Shown here: in pieces, positions 32,477 to 43,348 of the stretch
Layout of the letters: the number at the start of each line of letters is the position of its first letter
Position numbering within the stretch: the stretch's first letter is position 1
DNA from: Podospora bellae-mahoneyi
Lineage: Eukaryota > Ascomycota > Sordariomycetes > Sordariales > Podosporaceae
Direction of reading: 5' to 3'
NCBI RefSeq assembly: GCF_035222275.1
Contig: NC_085886.1
Coordinates: 1,736,001-1,800,000, forward strand
DNA length: 64,000 bases
Program-made: the position numbers and the translations under genes
Notes under the pieces: generated by a model
What the model was told of the DNA's origin: nothing
What the model saw: the letters and a program-made list of their open reading frames with translations, nothing else
The model's database searches: none

Positions 32477-33686
32477 CTACACGGTAAAAGTTACAGTGTC
32501 CTTTTTGACCGTGTTGGCTCCTCCCGCAGAAAAGCCAGTACCTTCTCTGCGTAGCTCGACGAGGCCGGGACGTACTTTTTCTTTCTCTTTGCCCTCCTTC
32601 TCTTTCTTGCTGGGTTTGAACTCTGTCAGGTTAGCTTCACAGACATAACACAAGACCGGTTCTGATGACTTGGAGGAGGAAGGCTTCATGAACTGGTCGA
32701 CGCAGCTCTTGCAAAGGACGTGGCCGCATGGCTTTGCTAGAGTGGCTTTGGATGAGTTGGTCAGGCCCTTTTTACAGGCAGGACATATTCTTGTTGTCTT
32801 TTTGGTGGAGGAATCGGTTTCTTCGGTGAAGTGGATTGTTACGAGAGTGTGAAGGGAGTAATAGTGGGGGTTGTCTTGTGAGCTCGAGGGACAAGTTGGT
32901 TGGGTTTTGGTCTTCCTCTTGACTTCGTGGAGGGTGTTGTTTTTGTTGGAGGAGGGCGTTACGAATGGGGACCAGAAGGAGGGCAGTGTTGGTTTTGCGG
33001 CCTGATTTGATGTTAGCTATTTATCCAGTTGAAACATATGCCTTGAAGGTGGCCGTACCTTTTCACTGTCAATCGCCTTTCTTGCCTTGGCTCTTTCCTC
33101 GGATGCAATACGTGCTAATTCGTCCTCGTCAAGGGCAAACTTGCGTTTCTCGCCCGTTTTCGCAGTAGGATCAGGTGTCCCGTTTGATTCCGATGGTGTT
33201 GCCTCAGGTGGCGGTTTTCCAATTGGTGTTGATGTTGACGTCGACGACTTCCTCCCATCGGCTCGAGCAGCAGGCTTGAGACTCAGCCCGGCCTGTGTCA
33301 ACTCAAACTCCCGAATTGCCCTCGCCTCGGCCTCGGCATCGGCACGCGCCTGCTCCTCCAGAGCCTCCTTGTCTTCCTGTTCACGGGCCTTTTCATTGCG
33401 TTTGATTTCTTTCTTTTGGGCGAGGATGTTGCTCAGGGCGCATTCGCGGCAGAATAAGTCGCCGTTGGTGCATGCGACAGGATCGATGGCGGGCTCCAGA
33501 CATAGCCAGCAGGAGGCAAACGGGAGGAAGGAGTCGCGGCCGAGACGGGCGGTGGAATCACCCCAGGCCGCGCGAGCCATGGTCCGCTCGTGGGAGGTGA
33601 AGATTGGGCGGGTGGTGTTTCTTTTGCCTGGAGGGTTAGCTTGCATGGCTGTACCTCAAATAAATGTATGACTTACTGTGTGCCAT
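32477..33686 (-). CDS. NOSIP-like U-box/RING protein
   Basis: Homologue of nitric-oxide-synthase-interacting protein, a nuclear U-box E3-type protein linked to the spliceosome in eukaryotes. Three exons on the minus strand: 33677-33686, 33059-33627 and 32477-33001, 367 residues. The 10-nt first exon gives MAHS, completing MAHSKRNTTRPIFTSHERTM, the family start. Next is the first zinc-less or half-RING unit SFLPFASCWLCLEPAIDPVA with GDLFCRECALSNILAQKKE, then a coiled charged region and a Ser/Thr linker. The C-terminal RING-like part is RICPACKKGLTNSSKATLAK with CGHVLCKSCVDQF and CYVCEANL. Introns carry GCTAAC branch points. It is convergent with ant1 and head-to-head with the tafazzin gene. 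Confidence 0.9.
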
Positions 33687-34377
33687 ATTTGCGCGTGTCG
33701 ATATCAACTGCTAAGATCTCAATGTTGGGAAGAAGTTTCAACCAGCAACAGAGCTGCTGTCAAAATAAATGTGGGTCGATTTCAATACTGGGGAAGCTTG
33801 GCATTAAACCCCCCCTTGTCCTTTTACCAGGGGAGGCGACAGGGCACATGCTAAAATCGGCGCGGGTCGCGTTCTTTTCTGTTGCGGGCCGCGATTTTGA
33901 ACTTTGTCTCCATCTTTCCGATCGCTCGGAAGAGAGAAGGGTGTGTGTGTGTGTGTGTGTGTGTGGGCCCTCCTCGTGGTGGGCGACTGACAAACCTGCT
34001 GAAGAGAAACTCGAAGCTTTTTGTTGGTCCTGCGCCGTTTCTTGCTTTTTTGCCCGTCACATCACTCACACCTCGTCTTCTTTTACGGTCGGGTCTCTTC
34101 ACGATTCCCATATCTTATATCTTTGCTCTCTCTTTTTTCCACTTTCCTCCCCCTCGGCAATGCAATAGACCACCAGTTTCGCTGCTCTTTTTCTCGGGGG
34201 CCTCAACAAAAATCTCTAACTCCTTCCTGTTTTTAACCGTCACAGTGTTACATCGGGCAACAAACCATCCTCTTAACTTATAAACTCACCTCACCCACAG
34301 ATATATCTCACTTACACATCACCATTGGTAATACAACATTGAGTTTTAATATCCCCCCCGAGTATCGTAAAACTCAA
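33687..34377. promoter_or_regulatory. Bidirectional promoter between NOSIP-like and tafazzin-like genes
   Basis: A 691-bp head-to-head spacer. It holds a (GT)12 microsatellite at 33941-33965 and a C/T-rich tract (34060-34370) that leads into the tafazzin-like start. No open frame of interest. Confidence 0.55.
33941..33965. repeat. (GT)12 microsatellite
   Basis: Uninterrupted GT dinucleotides inside the divergent promoter. Confidence 0.95.
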
Positions 34378-35768
34378 ATGTCAGAACAACAATCCCAAGA
34401 ACTCCGCGAAATGTCGCCGTCGCGGCCGCCGGCACAGATGCCGAGCCTGTCGATGCGCGTAAAGTCGTCGATGATTATGGGGATCACGGGTCTGATCTCG
34501 CGCTGCTTCCTGCACGGGTTCAACACGGTAGAGACGCACGGGCTGGCTCAGTTCAGGGAGCTGTTGGACAGCCGGGCTGATCCGGAGAAGAGGGAGAGGG
34601 GATTGTTAACTGGTATTTTCTCACCCAGTTTTATCCTCTGCTGTATTAATATATTTTTATACTGTAATATCAAAGTCCGCTGACTTGTATGTGGTTCTTA
34701 GTTTCCAACCATGTCAGCGTGTGAGTGATGATCTTCAAATGCTGTGATACAAGATGAGGTTGAAACTCATGATTAATCCAGTCTTGACGACCCCATGGTA
34801 TGGGGTTTGCTGCCTCTTTCATACGCCTTCAACCCTAACAACCTCCGTTGGACATTAGGGGCACATGACATCTGCTTCAAGAACCAGTTTGTTCCCCCAT
34901 CCCCAATATCCCCCGTTGTATCTCATTAACCCTTTGTCCTAGACTCTTCTCCTCCTTCTTCACCCACGGCCAAGTCCTCCCCTGCCACCGATCCAAACAC
35001 TCCCCCCACGGCGGCCTCTTCCAACCCTGCATGACGCAAGCCATCCGCCTCCTCTCCCACCCGTCCCCCTCCCCTCCCGCATCACCCTACTACACCACCA
35101 CCGGCACCGACTCGATCCTCTCCCCGCTAACGCACCCCCAACACCGCCGGTACAGCTGGGTGCACGTCTTCCCCGAGGGGCTGGTCCATCAACACCCCGA
35201 TGTTGATTTGCGGTACTTCAAGTGGGGCGTCGCGAGGCTCATCTTGGAGTCTGAGCCAAGCCCGGATATTGTCCCCATGTTTATCGACGGAACGCAAAAG
35301 TGCATGGCGGAGGACAGGGGGTTTCCAAAGTTTTTGCCGAGGGTGGGCAAGACGGTGAGGGTTACTTTTGGGGGGGTGCTGGACTATGAGGCGACGTTTG
35401 GGGACTTGAAGGCGAGGTGGGATGAGCTTGTCAGGAGGGAGACTAAGAAGGGGAATACGACGAAAACGGTGGGGTGGTTGTGGAAGACAGCTGTGATTGA
35501 ACAGACAGATGATGGGGATGGGGATGGGCAACGACAGGTGGGCGAGTTGACGAGTGAGGAGTTACGCAACGGCAGAGAGGCGAGGGAGATCAGAATTGAG
35601 GTTGCGAGGAGGATGAGGGAGGAGATTTTGCGGTTGAGGAGCGAGAGGGGGGTTTACAAGGAGAGCGAGGAGAGTTTTGGAAGGGCGGAGACGTGGAGGG
35701 TGGATAAGGGGGAGGAGGGGAAGAAGTATAGGAGCCGGGTTGATGGGAGTCAGATTAATCAGGATTAG
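34378..35768 (+). CDS. taz1: Tafazzin-like lysophospholipid acyltransferase
   Basis: Tafazzin remodels cardiolipin acyl chains in mitochondria. Four exons: 34378-34612, 34702-34720, 34782-34886 and 34943-35768, 394 residues. Splicing restores NTVETHGLAQFRELLD, then TVSNHVSVLDDPMVWGLLPL with the catalytic HX4D motif, RWTLGAHDICFKN, FFTHGQVLPCHRSKHSPHGG, WVHVFPEGLVHQ (the second acyltransferase motif) and PMFIDGTQKCMAE. Exon 2 is only 19 nt but carries the catalytic His. Donor GTTTGT of the third intron is non-optimal yet needed for the frame. The Glu/Arg-rich C-terminal 90 residues are longer than in yeast. Codon choice switches from C-rich to G-rich near 35200. A second Met (34411) is an alternative start. 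Confidence 0.92.
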
Positions 35769-36676
35769 GAGACTTGAGGAAAAGAATTTGGGATTGGAAT
35801 TTGGGGATGGGTGGTGTTTATCGGCTTGTTGTGTATATATTTTTGTTTTACTTCGCGTGGTGTTTGGGAAAGATAAAAAAGCGGGAGAGAGGATGGCTAG
35901 AGATAGATTTGGGAGGGGAGCGAACGAATTGTACCATGAGGAATTTCTTTCAACTGTATTTTGCTTTTGGTTGGGAATGTGTGAGGTGTTGGTATGATCG
36001 TGAGATGATCGAGTCGCTCTGCGGACAACGGCAACGACCTAATCTTGAAAGTCTTGCTTGTTGGCAGGTGCAGAACAACACAGCACTTCTGAGGAGATGT
36101 CGCATCTCGCCAGTGTATGACAGGTGTTTTTATGGAGGCATTGTTTCAAAAGTAAAGAAAGAAAAGCAAAAAGCTCACCGGCCAACCTTGAGAGTGGCCA
36201 GCTACGAAAACCCTACGGGGGTTTTTACTTCGTAATCGAAGTCGGGGGCTATCGGTTGCAAGCCCCCGGCTGGGGGGCGGTAACAGCAGCTCTTACAGCT
36301 TGACCATTTGTCCTGACCACAGAGTCAGTGGCGCCCTAGCCAAGATGCTCGAGCTGCTGTTAGAAGGTAGGTGGTTGACCTGGTATAGAAACCGTCGTTC
36401 TGTTCTGGGAAGGTGCAGACATCAGCATAGGGAAGGAGCGAGCAGGGATGGGTGGTCCATGCTTGAATGCTAGAGGTGGACAGGAGATGTTGAGCCTGTG
36501 GTTTGCTTTTGCTCATCACACATCACGGTCACGGCCAAGGTCTTTGGATTTCAGGTAGTGAAGGGAATATTTTCGATTTCATCTTCAGATATCCTGAAAG
36601 ATTCAACTCGGAGGCAGTGGTACTCTTTTAAGCAGAGTATAAACACACTTTGATGACCTCATATACAACCCAGTTC
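35769..36676. other. Convergent spacer between tafazzin-like and Zn2Cys6 factor genes
   Basis: No gene. It contains the second copy of the stem-closed element (36194-36320, listed separately). The rest is 3' region of both neighbours. Confidence 0.5.
36194..36320 (-). repeat. Short stem-closed element, copy B (127 bp)
   Basis: The left end GTGGCCAGCTACGAAAACCC matches copy A at 19228 with one difference, and the right end CTGACCAC pairs with the left GTGGCCAG. On the minus strand it would fold as a terminal stem of 8 bp enclosing GGGGGCT/AGCCCCC (10-nt loop), ACTTCG/CGAAGT (4-nt loop) and AAAACCC/GGGTTTT (5-nt loop) hairpins. T-rich tracts follow the 3' end by about 20 bases. Flanks show at most a 3-bp AGA duplication. 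Confidence 0.55.
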
Positions 36677-38750
36677 TCACGGATATCCCTCCTCCTTGAT
36701 CCAAACAGGCGACCCCCTTTCTGGTGACCCCTCCGACTCAATAGTCTTGGCCAGCATACCCGACAACACCTTCGACTGGTACATCCCCATCTTGGCCCAT
36801 ATCGTCTCCAGTATCCCCATCGCCCACGTTCGGTAATGCCTCGGTATCCCCGGCGCCACTCCCGCGACTTTGATCTCAAATAATAACGTCGGTATTCCTG
36901 CAATACCAATCACTGCGCCGCCTTGCGTTTTGTCAAAGTGTTCGAGGTGTTCAGGTTGGAGGTTTGGATGCCGGTAGTGTGTTGGGATGGAGATGAGTGT
37001 ATCCCTCACAAGACGGACAAGGCAGTCTTGTATTTGCTGTATTTTCTTGTCGGATATAAGAGACGAGCTGCTGCTCGGGAAGCGCTGGACGCTTTCGATG
37101 AGGAGCTGGCTGAGCATAATTCTCGCCCAGCGGTAATGATTCCATATCCGGGCAAAGTACATGTCGGTGTAGATGTGATAACGGCCCTCAAAGACCGCAT
37201 CTGGTGGGAAGAAGTTGTCGCTGACTTGCTCTTCGATGACGGTCCATGGTCCGTCCTGGCGATCCTCCCAGGCGCCAAACTGCGCGTCTAGAGCAAGAGC
37301 TGTGCCGATCATGTCGGTGGTGGCTTGCTGTCCGTCGATAAAGTGTTGGCTTCGTACATAGCCTGATAGCTTGACCAACTCTACTACAGGGAGGATAAGT
37401 TCGGTCGATGGTATCTCCTTTGGTGTGGCCATGTTGGCGCCCATGGAAAGCCATTGTTGGAATGGTGGGGGTAGGCCTCCTTCGCCGGTTTGTGGCTCTG
37501 GTCGGGAGGGGATCATGTTGTTTGGTTCTGGTGACGTGTACTGGAAGGCGCCCTGGGTCGACGCTATCATGGAAAAGCACAGCTGGAGGAGCCCGCGGAG
37601 ACCTTCAGATTGCGATTGGTGAAAGGGCAAAAAGCTTGTTAGAATGGCAGCACCGCCCATGATATGAGTTCGCGCTCCAGGGGCTGGCTTCTCGTCTCTT
37701 CCGCGAACAACCTTGATTCGGCGTTAGCAGAAACCAGCATTCAGAACTGAGGTACGGTACTCACCTCGTACATGGCCATCATGACTACAGCTCGGAGAAT
37801 GACATCGAGGTCAAGTTCCGGAACATGCCTGGCCATGATGGAGGACGAAATATTGTGCAACGCACGCCCATAGTGTTGTTTCGATAACGTACTCAATTTC
37901 TTGTCGCCGTTAATGTTGGACAAGCTGGCCAGCCCAACGGCTGCCATGATTTCTCGCGTTATTGCTGAGTGGACCCATGGCCTTCCTTGAAGCTCCTGCC
38001 CGACCTTTGGCTCATCTGGAAGTCCAATCACATAATGCTCAATGTAAAACTGAATAGCCCTGTCGACGGCATTGATGGATATCTCCGTGGGCACTCTGTA
38101 CCCCAGTTCGAGGGCTTCTCGTTTGAAGGTGATCGCCGATGATGCCGATTGTGGTGATTGGGAGGCTGCCAGCCGACGTCGTATACTAATTGGAGATGCT
38201 GTTAATGTCGACGTTGGCGAGGTGGCCGAGGAAGATGAAGATGTTGATGGCGTTGGCGAAGATCCTGATCCTTCTCCCTGTTCGGATGTATCCGGCACAC
38301 CCCACTGTTGGTGTGCTCTTTTTATAACTTTGCTACTCTCATCCCGGAACATCAACGAGAGCTGGTCTCGGTACCCGGGACACGGCTTACCCACCCGGAT
38401 GCATTGCGCACACTGAGGGCGGACTTTGTCGCACTGCGAGGCACCACATGTCCGTCAGCACAAGATCCAGAACCCTTCCACCGGTACACTGATCTTCGAT
38501 CCTTTGACACGACACAGATCTGACAGATGACAGACCGCCAGGTGAGCCCGCAGGCAGGTATCTATAGCGGGAACACGACCCGAAGCTCTGGGCCACATGG
38601 GCGGCTGCGGATTGGGCCGGGCCCTGCCTGGTAGTGTCTGGTATATGTAGTCTGATGTCAGGGCATGGGGCTTAATACGTAAAAACTCACCTTGATGCGT
38701 CTCGTTCGACAGTTCTGGCAGCCCTGTGATGCCTTTCCACAGTAAACCAT
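36677..38750 (-). CDS. Zn2Cys6 transcription factor with fungal-specific C-terminal region
   Basis: A DNA-binding regulator of the Gal4-type class; target genes unknown. Three exons on the minus strand: 38691-38750, 37765-38433 and 36677-37711, 587 residues. The zinc cluster is near the N-terminus: GCQNCRTRRIK from exon 1 joins CDKVRPQCAQCIRVGKPCPG from exon 2, spacing C-x2-C-x6-C-x6-C-x2-C-x6-C. The joining intron (38434-38690) is 257 nt, long for this window but with GTGAGT donor and CGCAG acceptor. The second intron is 53 nt with GCTAAC. Then come a Ser/Thr/Pro linker and the helical region (RPWVHSAITREIMAAVGLAS, PELDLDVILRAVVMMAMYE) typical of the fungal transcription factor superfamily. 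No metabolic cluster surrounds it, so a pathway role cannot be inferred from context. Confidence 0.9.
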
Positions 38751-39922
38751 GGTTGATTTCGGTGTTCTCGTAAACAAAAGGCCAGAATGGGTATTCAACT
38801 CGCCGCCCGCATCCCCGCCCTCGCGCTCAGTTTTGCTGCGTTACTCCAGATATTGGCGGGGACTCGCCGGTAGTTAACCGAGCAGGGAAACCACTTCGTC
38901 GATAGAGGGGAGATGGCGGACAAATGGCGGTCACTCTTCGGGAGCTTCCATCAGGCAGGTCGCATTCGCTTCGCAACGGCGTGCGCATGCTATGCTATGC
39001 AGCAGCGTGATACGGCATCACTGCTGGTGGCAAGAAGACGGCAGAGTACGGTATGATATAGGGTGATTAGTAATAAATAATGGGGAGTTAGTTGCTCAAG
39101 GGCCAGAAGTGAGCTGAGGGCTTGGGACTTGTTCCTGAGAAACGGGAGCCTCGGTCTCTTGTACCCTGAGAGATGTGAACACAAGGACAGCTTGGCATAA
39201 AAAAAGGCCAACGAGAGATGATCCGCGATCGGCACCCGCTTGTGATGTGATATGATATCAAAAAAATATAAGAGAACGTAGGGAGTTCGGTGGTGAAATT
39301 GAAGCAGATGGGGAGCTGCCTGGCCAGATGGCTGATGGCTGATGGACCCCAGAAATAACGGCCAATTACCCACAGTTCTAAAAGCTCCAGCGATTCGAAG
39401 CTGAAGCAAGTGAGGTGGGAAGCTGCCAGCATTTCAGTGGGCATCGTGGAAACTATAGCGCCGTTGGGTTCTCGCGTGCTTCCGCCAGGTTCCCCGCCAT
39501 TCCTATCCGAGTAGCTGTGACTTGTCGCTAGCCACGACTGCAACTCTGGCGCAGGTATCCGGAACACCCGCTGCTCTGCCGGGGGTCAATTAAACCGGCC
39601 GATGCGCCGAATGTCAATGCGCTGCGGCGTGCACAGGCCCGGCAGCTGCCATCCGGCGGCACTAACGCCAGCAAGATGCGGGGTGACACCTGTGACGCAG
39701 CCTTGGTATCTTGGAGTATTGGGGTTTCTGACAACATGTGCTTGTTTACCTGCTGTAAGTTGCTAACTTGACACAGCACAGGTGTCCACAGAAAAATTTG
39801 GCCAGATTTTGCGCCTTGCTGTCGCCAGAACGATCATTACGATGCAACGGTGATGTTTGGCTGGAGGCTATCGTGTTTCATGGTGGGCTTGGGTTCAATA
39901 GATCTGGATGATGTGGTAGCAG

Positions 39923-40007
39923 TGCCCCGCCGCGAGATTCGAACTCACCTAGTGGTTTGATCGAGGATCGGTTTCTTCAAACGACGGCGACGGCTTGCTG
40001 CTGGACA
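39923..40007 (-). other. tRNA 3'-half-like sequence, probably a relic
   Basis: On the minus strand GTGAG-TTCGAAT-CTCGC is a good T arm with a full B box, followed by GGCGGGGCA like an acceptor 3' strand. No matching 5' acceptor or D arm is found; instead the upstream sequence CAGCAGCAAGCC roughly pairs with the downstream GGCACTGCT, and an inner hairpin GTTTGA/TCAAAC lies between. It is either a broken tRNA gene or a tRNA-derived element. A tRNA with an atypical 5' half is less likely. Confidence 0.35.
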
Positions 40008-41099
40008 TCAGTTTCCGACCCTGGCTCCCTGGTTCACCAACAAGCCACGCATTGAATATGATCTGCGGCGGATCTCTATCAGCATCAGGGTAAGGATCGA
40101 AATCAGACAAAGTCAGTTGTGGCATGATAAAACCATTAGATCTATAAACCGACGATTCCTCGCGTATTTGGTCTCTATGCTAGGTTGCCATGCTCCTTTT
40201 CCAGCAGATTTTGCCTTTTTTTAAGTTGGTGTGAAGTTGCAACTCTGAGCATCCATCCATGACCGACATTACGGCCCACTCGGGGTCGGCCAGTGCCGGT
40301 ATCTGCCCCTCCCCGAAAACAAAACCCCGGACTCCGGGCCGGCCATCTGCCAAGCATCGGGCGGGGTACAGGAGCCAGAGCTCCGGCCCGAGTCAAGGGC
40401 CCCGTCTTCCGGACCCGCCATTCCGTCTTGATCAGCATTGAACTTGCATACTGACAAAGTTCTCAGCTCTCTTGACTGCAGCTGCTTCTTGCGGGGAACT
40501 CTGCGTTGCCTCATGCAGACAGAGTGTTGAGAGCTTTGATCGACAGCGGGTACGCACAGTTTCGAGGCAATCTTCAGCATGCCCTATAGCTATCTTGCCG
40601 AAGGTAGTCACATGTGTATGTCAGTGGCGTAGTACCTTGCCCTAGCGAGATGGAGAGAAGCATCTTGCTGTAAGATTGAACATACTGGCTAATCTTTAGC
40701 AAAGAGCTACCTGGTAATAGGTAGTCAAACTCTCATCACTGTTCTTCTCAAGCAGAGCTTCCCTTCCGAGCTCAAATCAGATCAGATGATGCTGCAGAAT
40801 CCTCTATAGATAGCTCAGATCTCAATATCACCAGTACTGAGGACAGAAACTAAAAACACAATTGGTGGCGAGTTGGCTACCGATCGCTGAAGTTTATTAT
40901 GGAAGTGTGGTGGTGAAGCAACCTGAAAGGCAAGTTCCGCGGCCACACAGTGTGGGGGCAGGCGGCCCGACCTTACGCAAATCAATTTTCTGCGTGTGTT
41001 CAAGAATCCATCGACCTGATTCCCAAAGTTTCGCGACTGCCGCAGCCGCTCTCAACAACACCAGGTCACCCTTTCCACTCTGGAGAAGCTCCACCTCGA

Positions 41100-41576
41100 G
41101 AATTCAAACCATCTTCCACTAAATCATCGACCATCCCGTCGACTCTAGCCATCGACCCAATCCGTCTTTGCCATCTCCCCGTCCATCTCTGCGAGCTTCT
41201 TCTCTTCTTTCTCTACAAGCCCTTCCCCCTCTCCGATCCCGATCCCGCGCCCTGGTGCACTTTCTGCAAACGCAGCCGAAGCGTTGCCAAACCAGCTCTG
41301 TTCTCGGAGCCGGCTTCAAAAAAAGAGTGCGTGTGCTCCATCCTCCGATCTTGCTCTCTTCCATCCAAGATGCCCCTCTCTGCCCCTCGATGCGTCTTTT
41401 TTTTCTCCACTTTCCGCTGACCTCACCATTTCCAGAGATATCCTCACTTCTCTCCGGCGCCACACAAAGCCTAGTCTCGTCCGACTCTACCCCACGCCCG
41501 CGCCGTGATTTTCCATCTCCCTCGTCGTCATCACTTCTATTTTCTTTAATCATCACACAAAAAAACAACAGCAATC
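41100..41576 (+). promoter_or_regulatory. C/T-rich promoter and leader of the G3BP-like gene
   Basis: Long pyrimidine tracts (for example TCTTCTCTTCTTTCTCTACA at 41199-41218) run to the start codon, ending in CAACAGCAATC before ATG. Such tracts mark the start regions of strongly expressed genes in filamentous fungi. The exact start site cannot be seen. Confidence 0.5.
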
Positions 41577-43348
41577 ATGTCGACAAACGGTAATGCTAAT
41601 CACCACGAGCAATACGCTGCTACCGGCCCAACCACCACAGAGTCGACTCCCCAGATCGAGAACTCGCAGAGCGACCTCCCCAAGGATGAGATCGGCTGGT
41701 ACTTTGTTGAGCAATACTACACAACCCTGAGCAAGAACCCCAACAAGCTTCACGTGAGTCTGCGGATATTTCTGGCGGTGCAGTGGCTTGGTGGGCTGAC
41801 GGTCAATTGTAGCTTTTCTACGGCAAAAAGTCTCAGTTCGTCGCCGGTGCCGAGGCTGAGGTCACCACTGTCTGCGTCAACAGACCTGTAAGACTTTCCA
41901 ATTGGGTTTGTGTTTAGGTGTTGAGCCTCTCGAAGCTAACTGTCTGCTAAGAACATCCAAGAGCGCATCAAGCAGTTGGACTTTGAGGATTCCAAGGTCC
42001 GCATCTCCAACGTCGACTCCCAAGGGTCTGCCGAGAACATCCTCATCCAGGTCATTGGTGAGATCTCCAGCAAGGGTGCCGAGCCCCGCAAGTTCGTCCA
42101 GTCCTTCGTCCTTGCCAAGCAGCCCTCGGGTTACTTTGTCCTCAATGACATCCTGAGATATATCGTCGATGAGCCCGTTGAGGAGACTGAGGCCGCCGCT
42201 GAGGCTCCAGTAGAGGCCGCTGCTGCCACCGAGGCTGCCCCAGCCGTCGAGGCCGAGGCCGAGCCCGCCGCCGAGCCTGAGGTTCCTGTCGAGGAGCCTG
42301 TCGCTGGGGAGAAGGAGCCAGCTGAGTTGGACACCGCCGCTATCTCTCAGAAGCTTGAGGAGGCTGCTGAGGAAGCCCCCGCTCCCGCTGCCGCCGAGGC
42401 TCCTGCTCCCGAGCCTGTTGTCGAGACCCAAGAACCAGTTGTTGAGGAGAAGACTGAGACCCAGCCCACCCCCCAGAAGGTCGTCGAGGAAGTTGCCGAG
42501 GAGGCGGCTGCGAAGCCCGAGGAGCCCAAGGATCCCGCGCCGACCCCCGCGGCTCCTGCCACTGCTGCTCCTGTTGCCGCTTCCGCGCCTGCGGAGCCCC
42601 CCAAGCCCCAGCAACCCCCCAAGCCCATGACCTGGGCTAGTCGCCTGGCTGCTTCTGCTGCTGCCGCGGCTCCCAAGCCTGTCATTCCCAAGGTTGCGAC
42701 TCCTCCTGCTGCTGCTCAGGCGCGTGCTCCTGTTCCTGCTCAGGCCCCTACTACCGCTCCTCAGTCCACAGAGGCCGCCCCTGCCGCCCCCAAGGATCAG
42801 GGTAGCGAGTGGCAGACCGCTGAGACCAAGCGTCAGAGCCGCGCTCAGCCTGCCGCTACCGCTACTCAGACCGAGAAGGAGGGAACCCTTGCCTATATCA
42901 AATTTGTTACTGATAAGGTGAAGGAGGCCGATCTCAAGGCCACCTTGGAGGCTTTCGGTGAGGTCGTGTACTTCGACATCAACCGTACCAAGGTAAGCGA
43001 TATCTTTTTAGATGAACGTCAATGAACCAGACTAACCCAGCTGTACAGAACTGCGCCTTCGTCGAGTTCAAGACCCCGGCCGGTTACAATGCTGCTGCCG
43101 CTGCCAACCCCCACACCGTGAACGGTGAGAACATCGTCGTTGAGCCCCGTCGTCCCAAGTCGAACGCTTATGGCGGAGCCGGCTACCCCGCTCGTGGTGG
43201 TGCCACCGGTGGCCGTGGTAGCCGCGGCGGGTACGAGTCTCAGCGCAGCGGCAGCCAAGGCGGCGGCCGTGGTGGCTTCACTGGACAGGGCCGTGGTGGT
43301 CGCGGCGGTGCCCCTCGCGGACGCGGCGCTTCCCAGGCCAACGCCTAG
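41577..43348 (+). CDS. G3BP/Nxt3-like protein: NTF2 domain, RRM and RGG tail
   Basis: Homologues bind the ubiquitin protease Ubp3/Ubp10 and RNA and act in stress granules and ribosome turnover (Bre5 in budding yeast, Nxt3 in fission yeast). Four exons: 41577-41753, 41813-41887, 41952-42992 and 43049-43348, 530 residues. The NTF2-like domain covers residues about 35-155 (EIGWYFVEQYYTTLSKNPNK, LFYGKKSQFVAGAEAE, KFVQSFVLAKQPSGYFVLND). A long Ala/Pro/Glu-rich linker follows. Near the C-terminus is an RRM (TLAYIKFVTDKVKEADLKAT; RNP-1-like NCAFVEFKTP) split by the last intron, then an RGG-rich tail (RGGYESQRSG, GGRGGFTGQG). All introns are 55-65 nt with CTAAC or CTGAC branches. Confidence 0.93.

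Larger units (their letters stand above)
38751..41576. other. 2.8-kb divergent spacer
   Basis: No supported gene between the Zn2Cys6 factor and the G3BP-like gene. Minus-strand open frames at 38990-39567 have no recognisable domain. A tRNA-like relic (39920-40010) is listed separately. 40260-40430 is GC-rich with many CGG and CCG triplets. 41100-41576 is a strongly C/T-rich leader typical of highly expressed fungal genes. Confidence 0.5.

Noticed and set aside
39088-39567. 159-codon minus-strand open frame
   Set aside because: No recognisable domain, irregular composition, and it overlaps other frames of similar length in the spacer.
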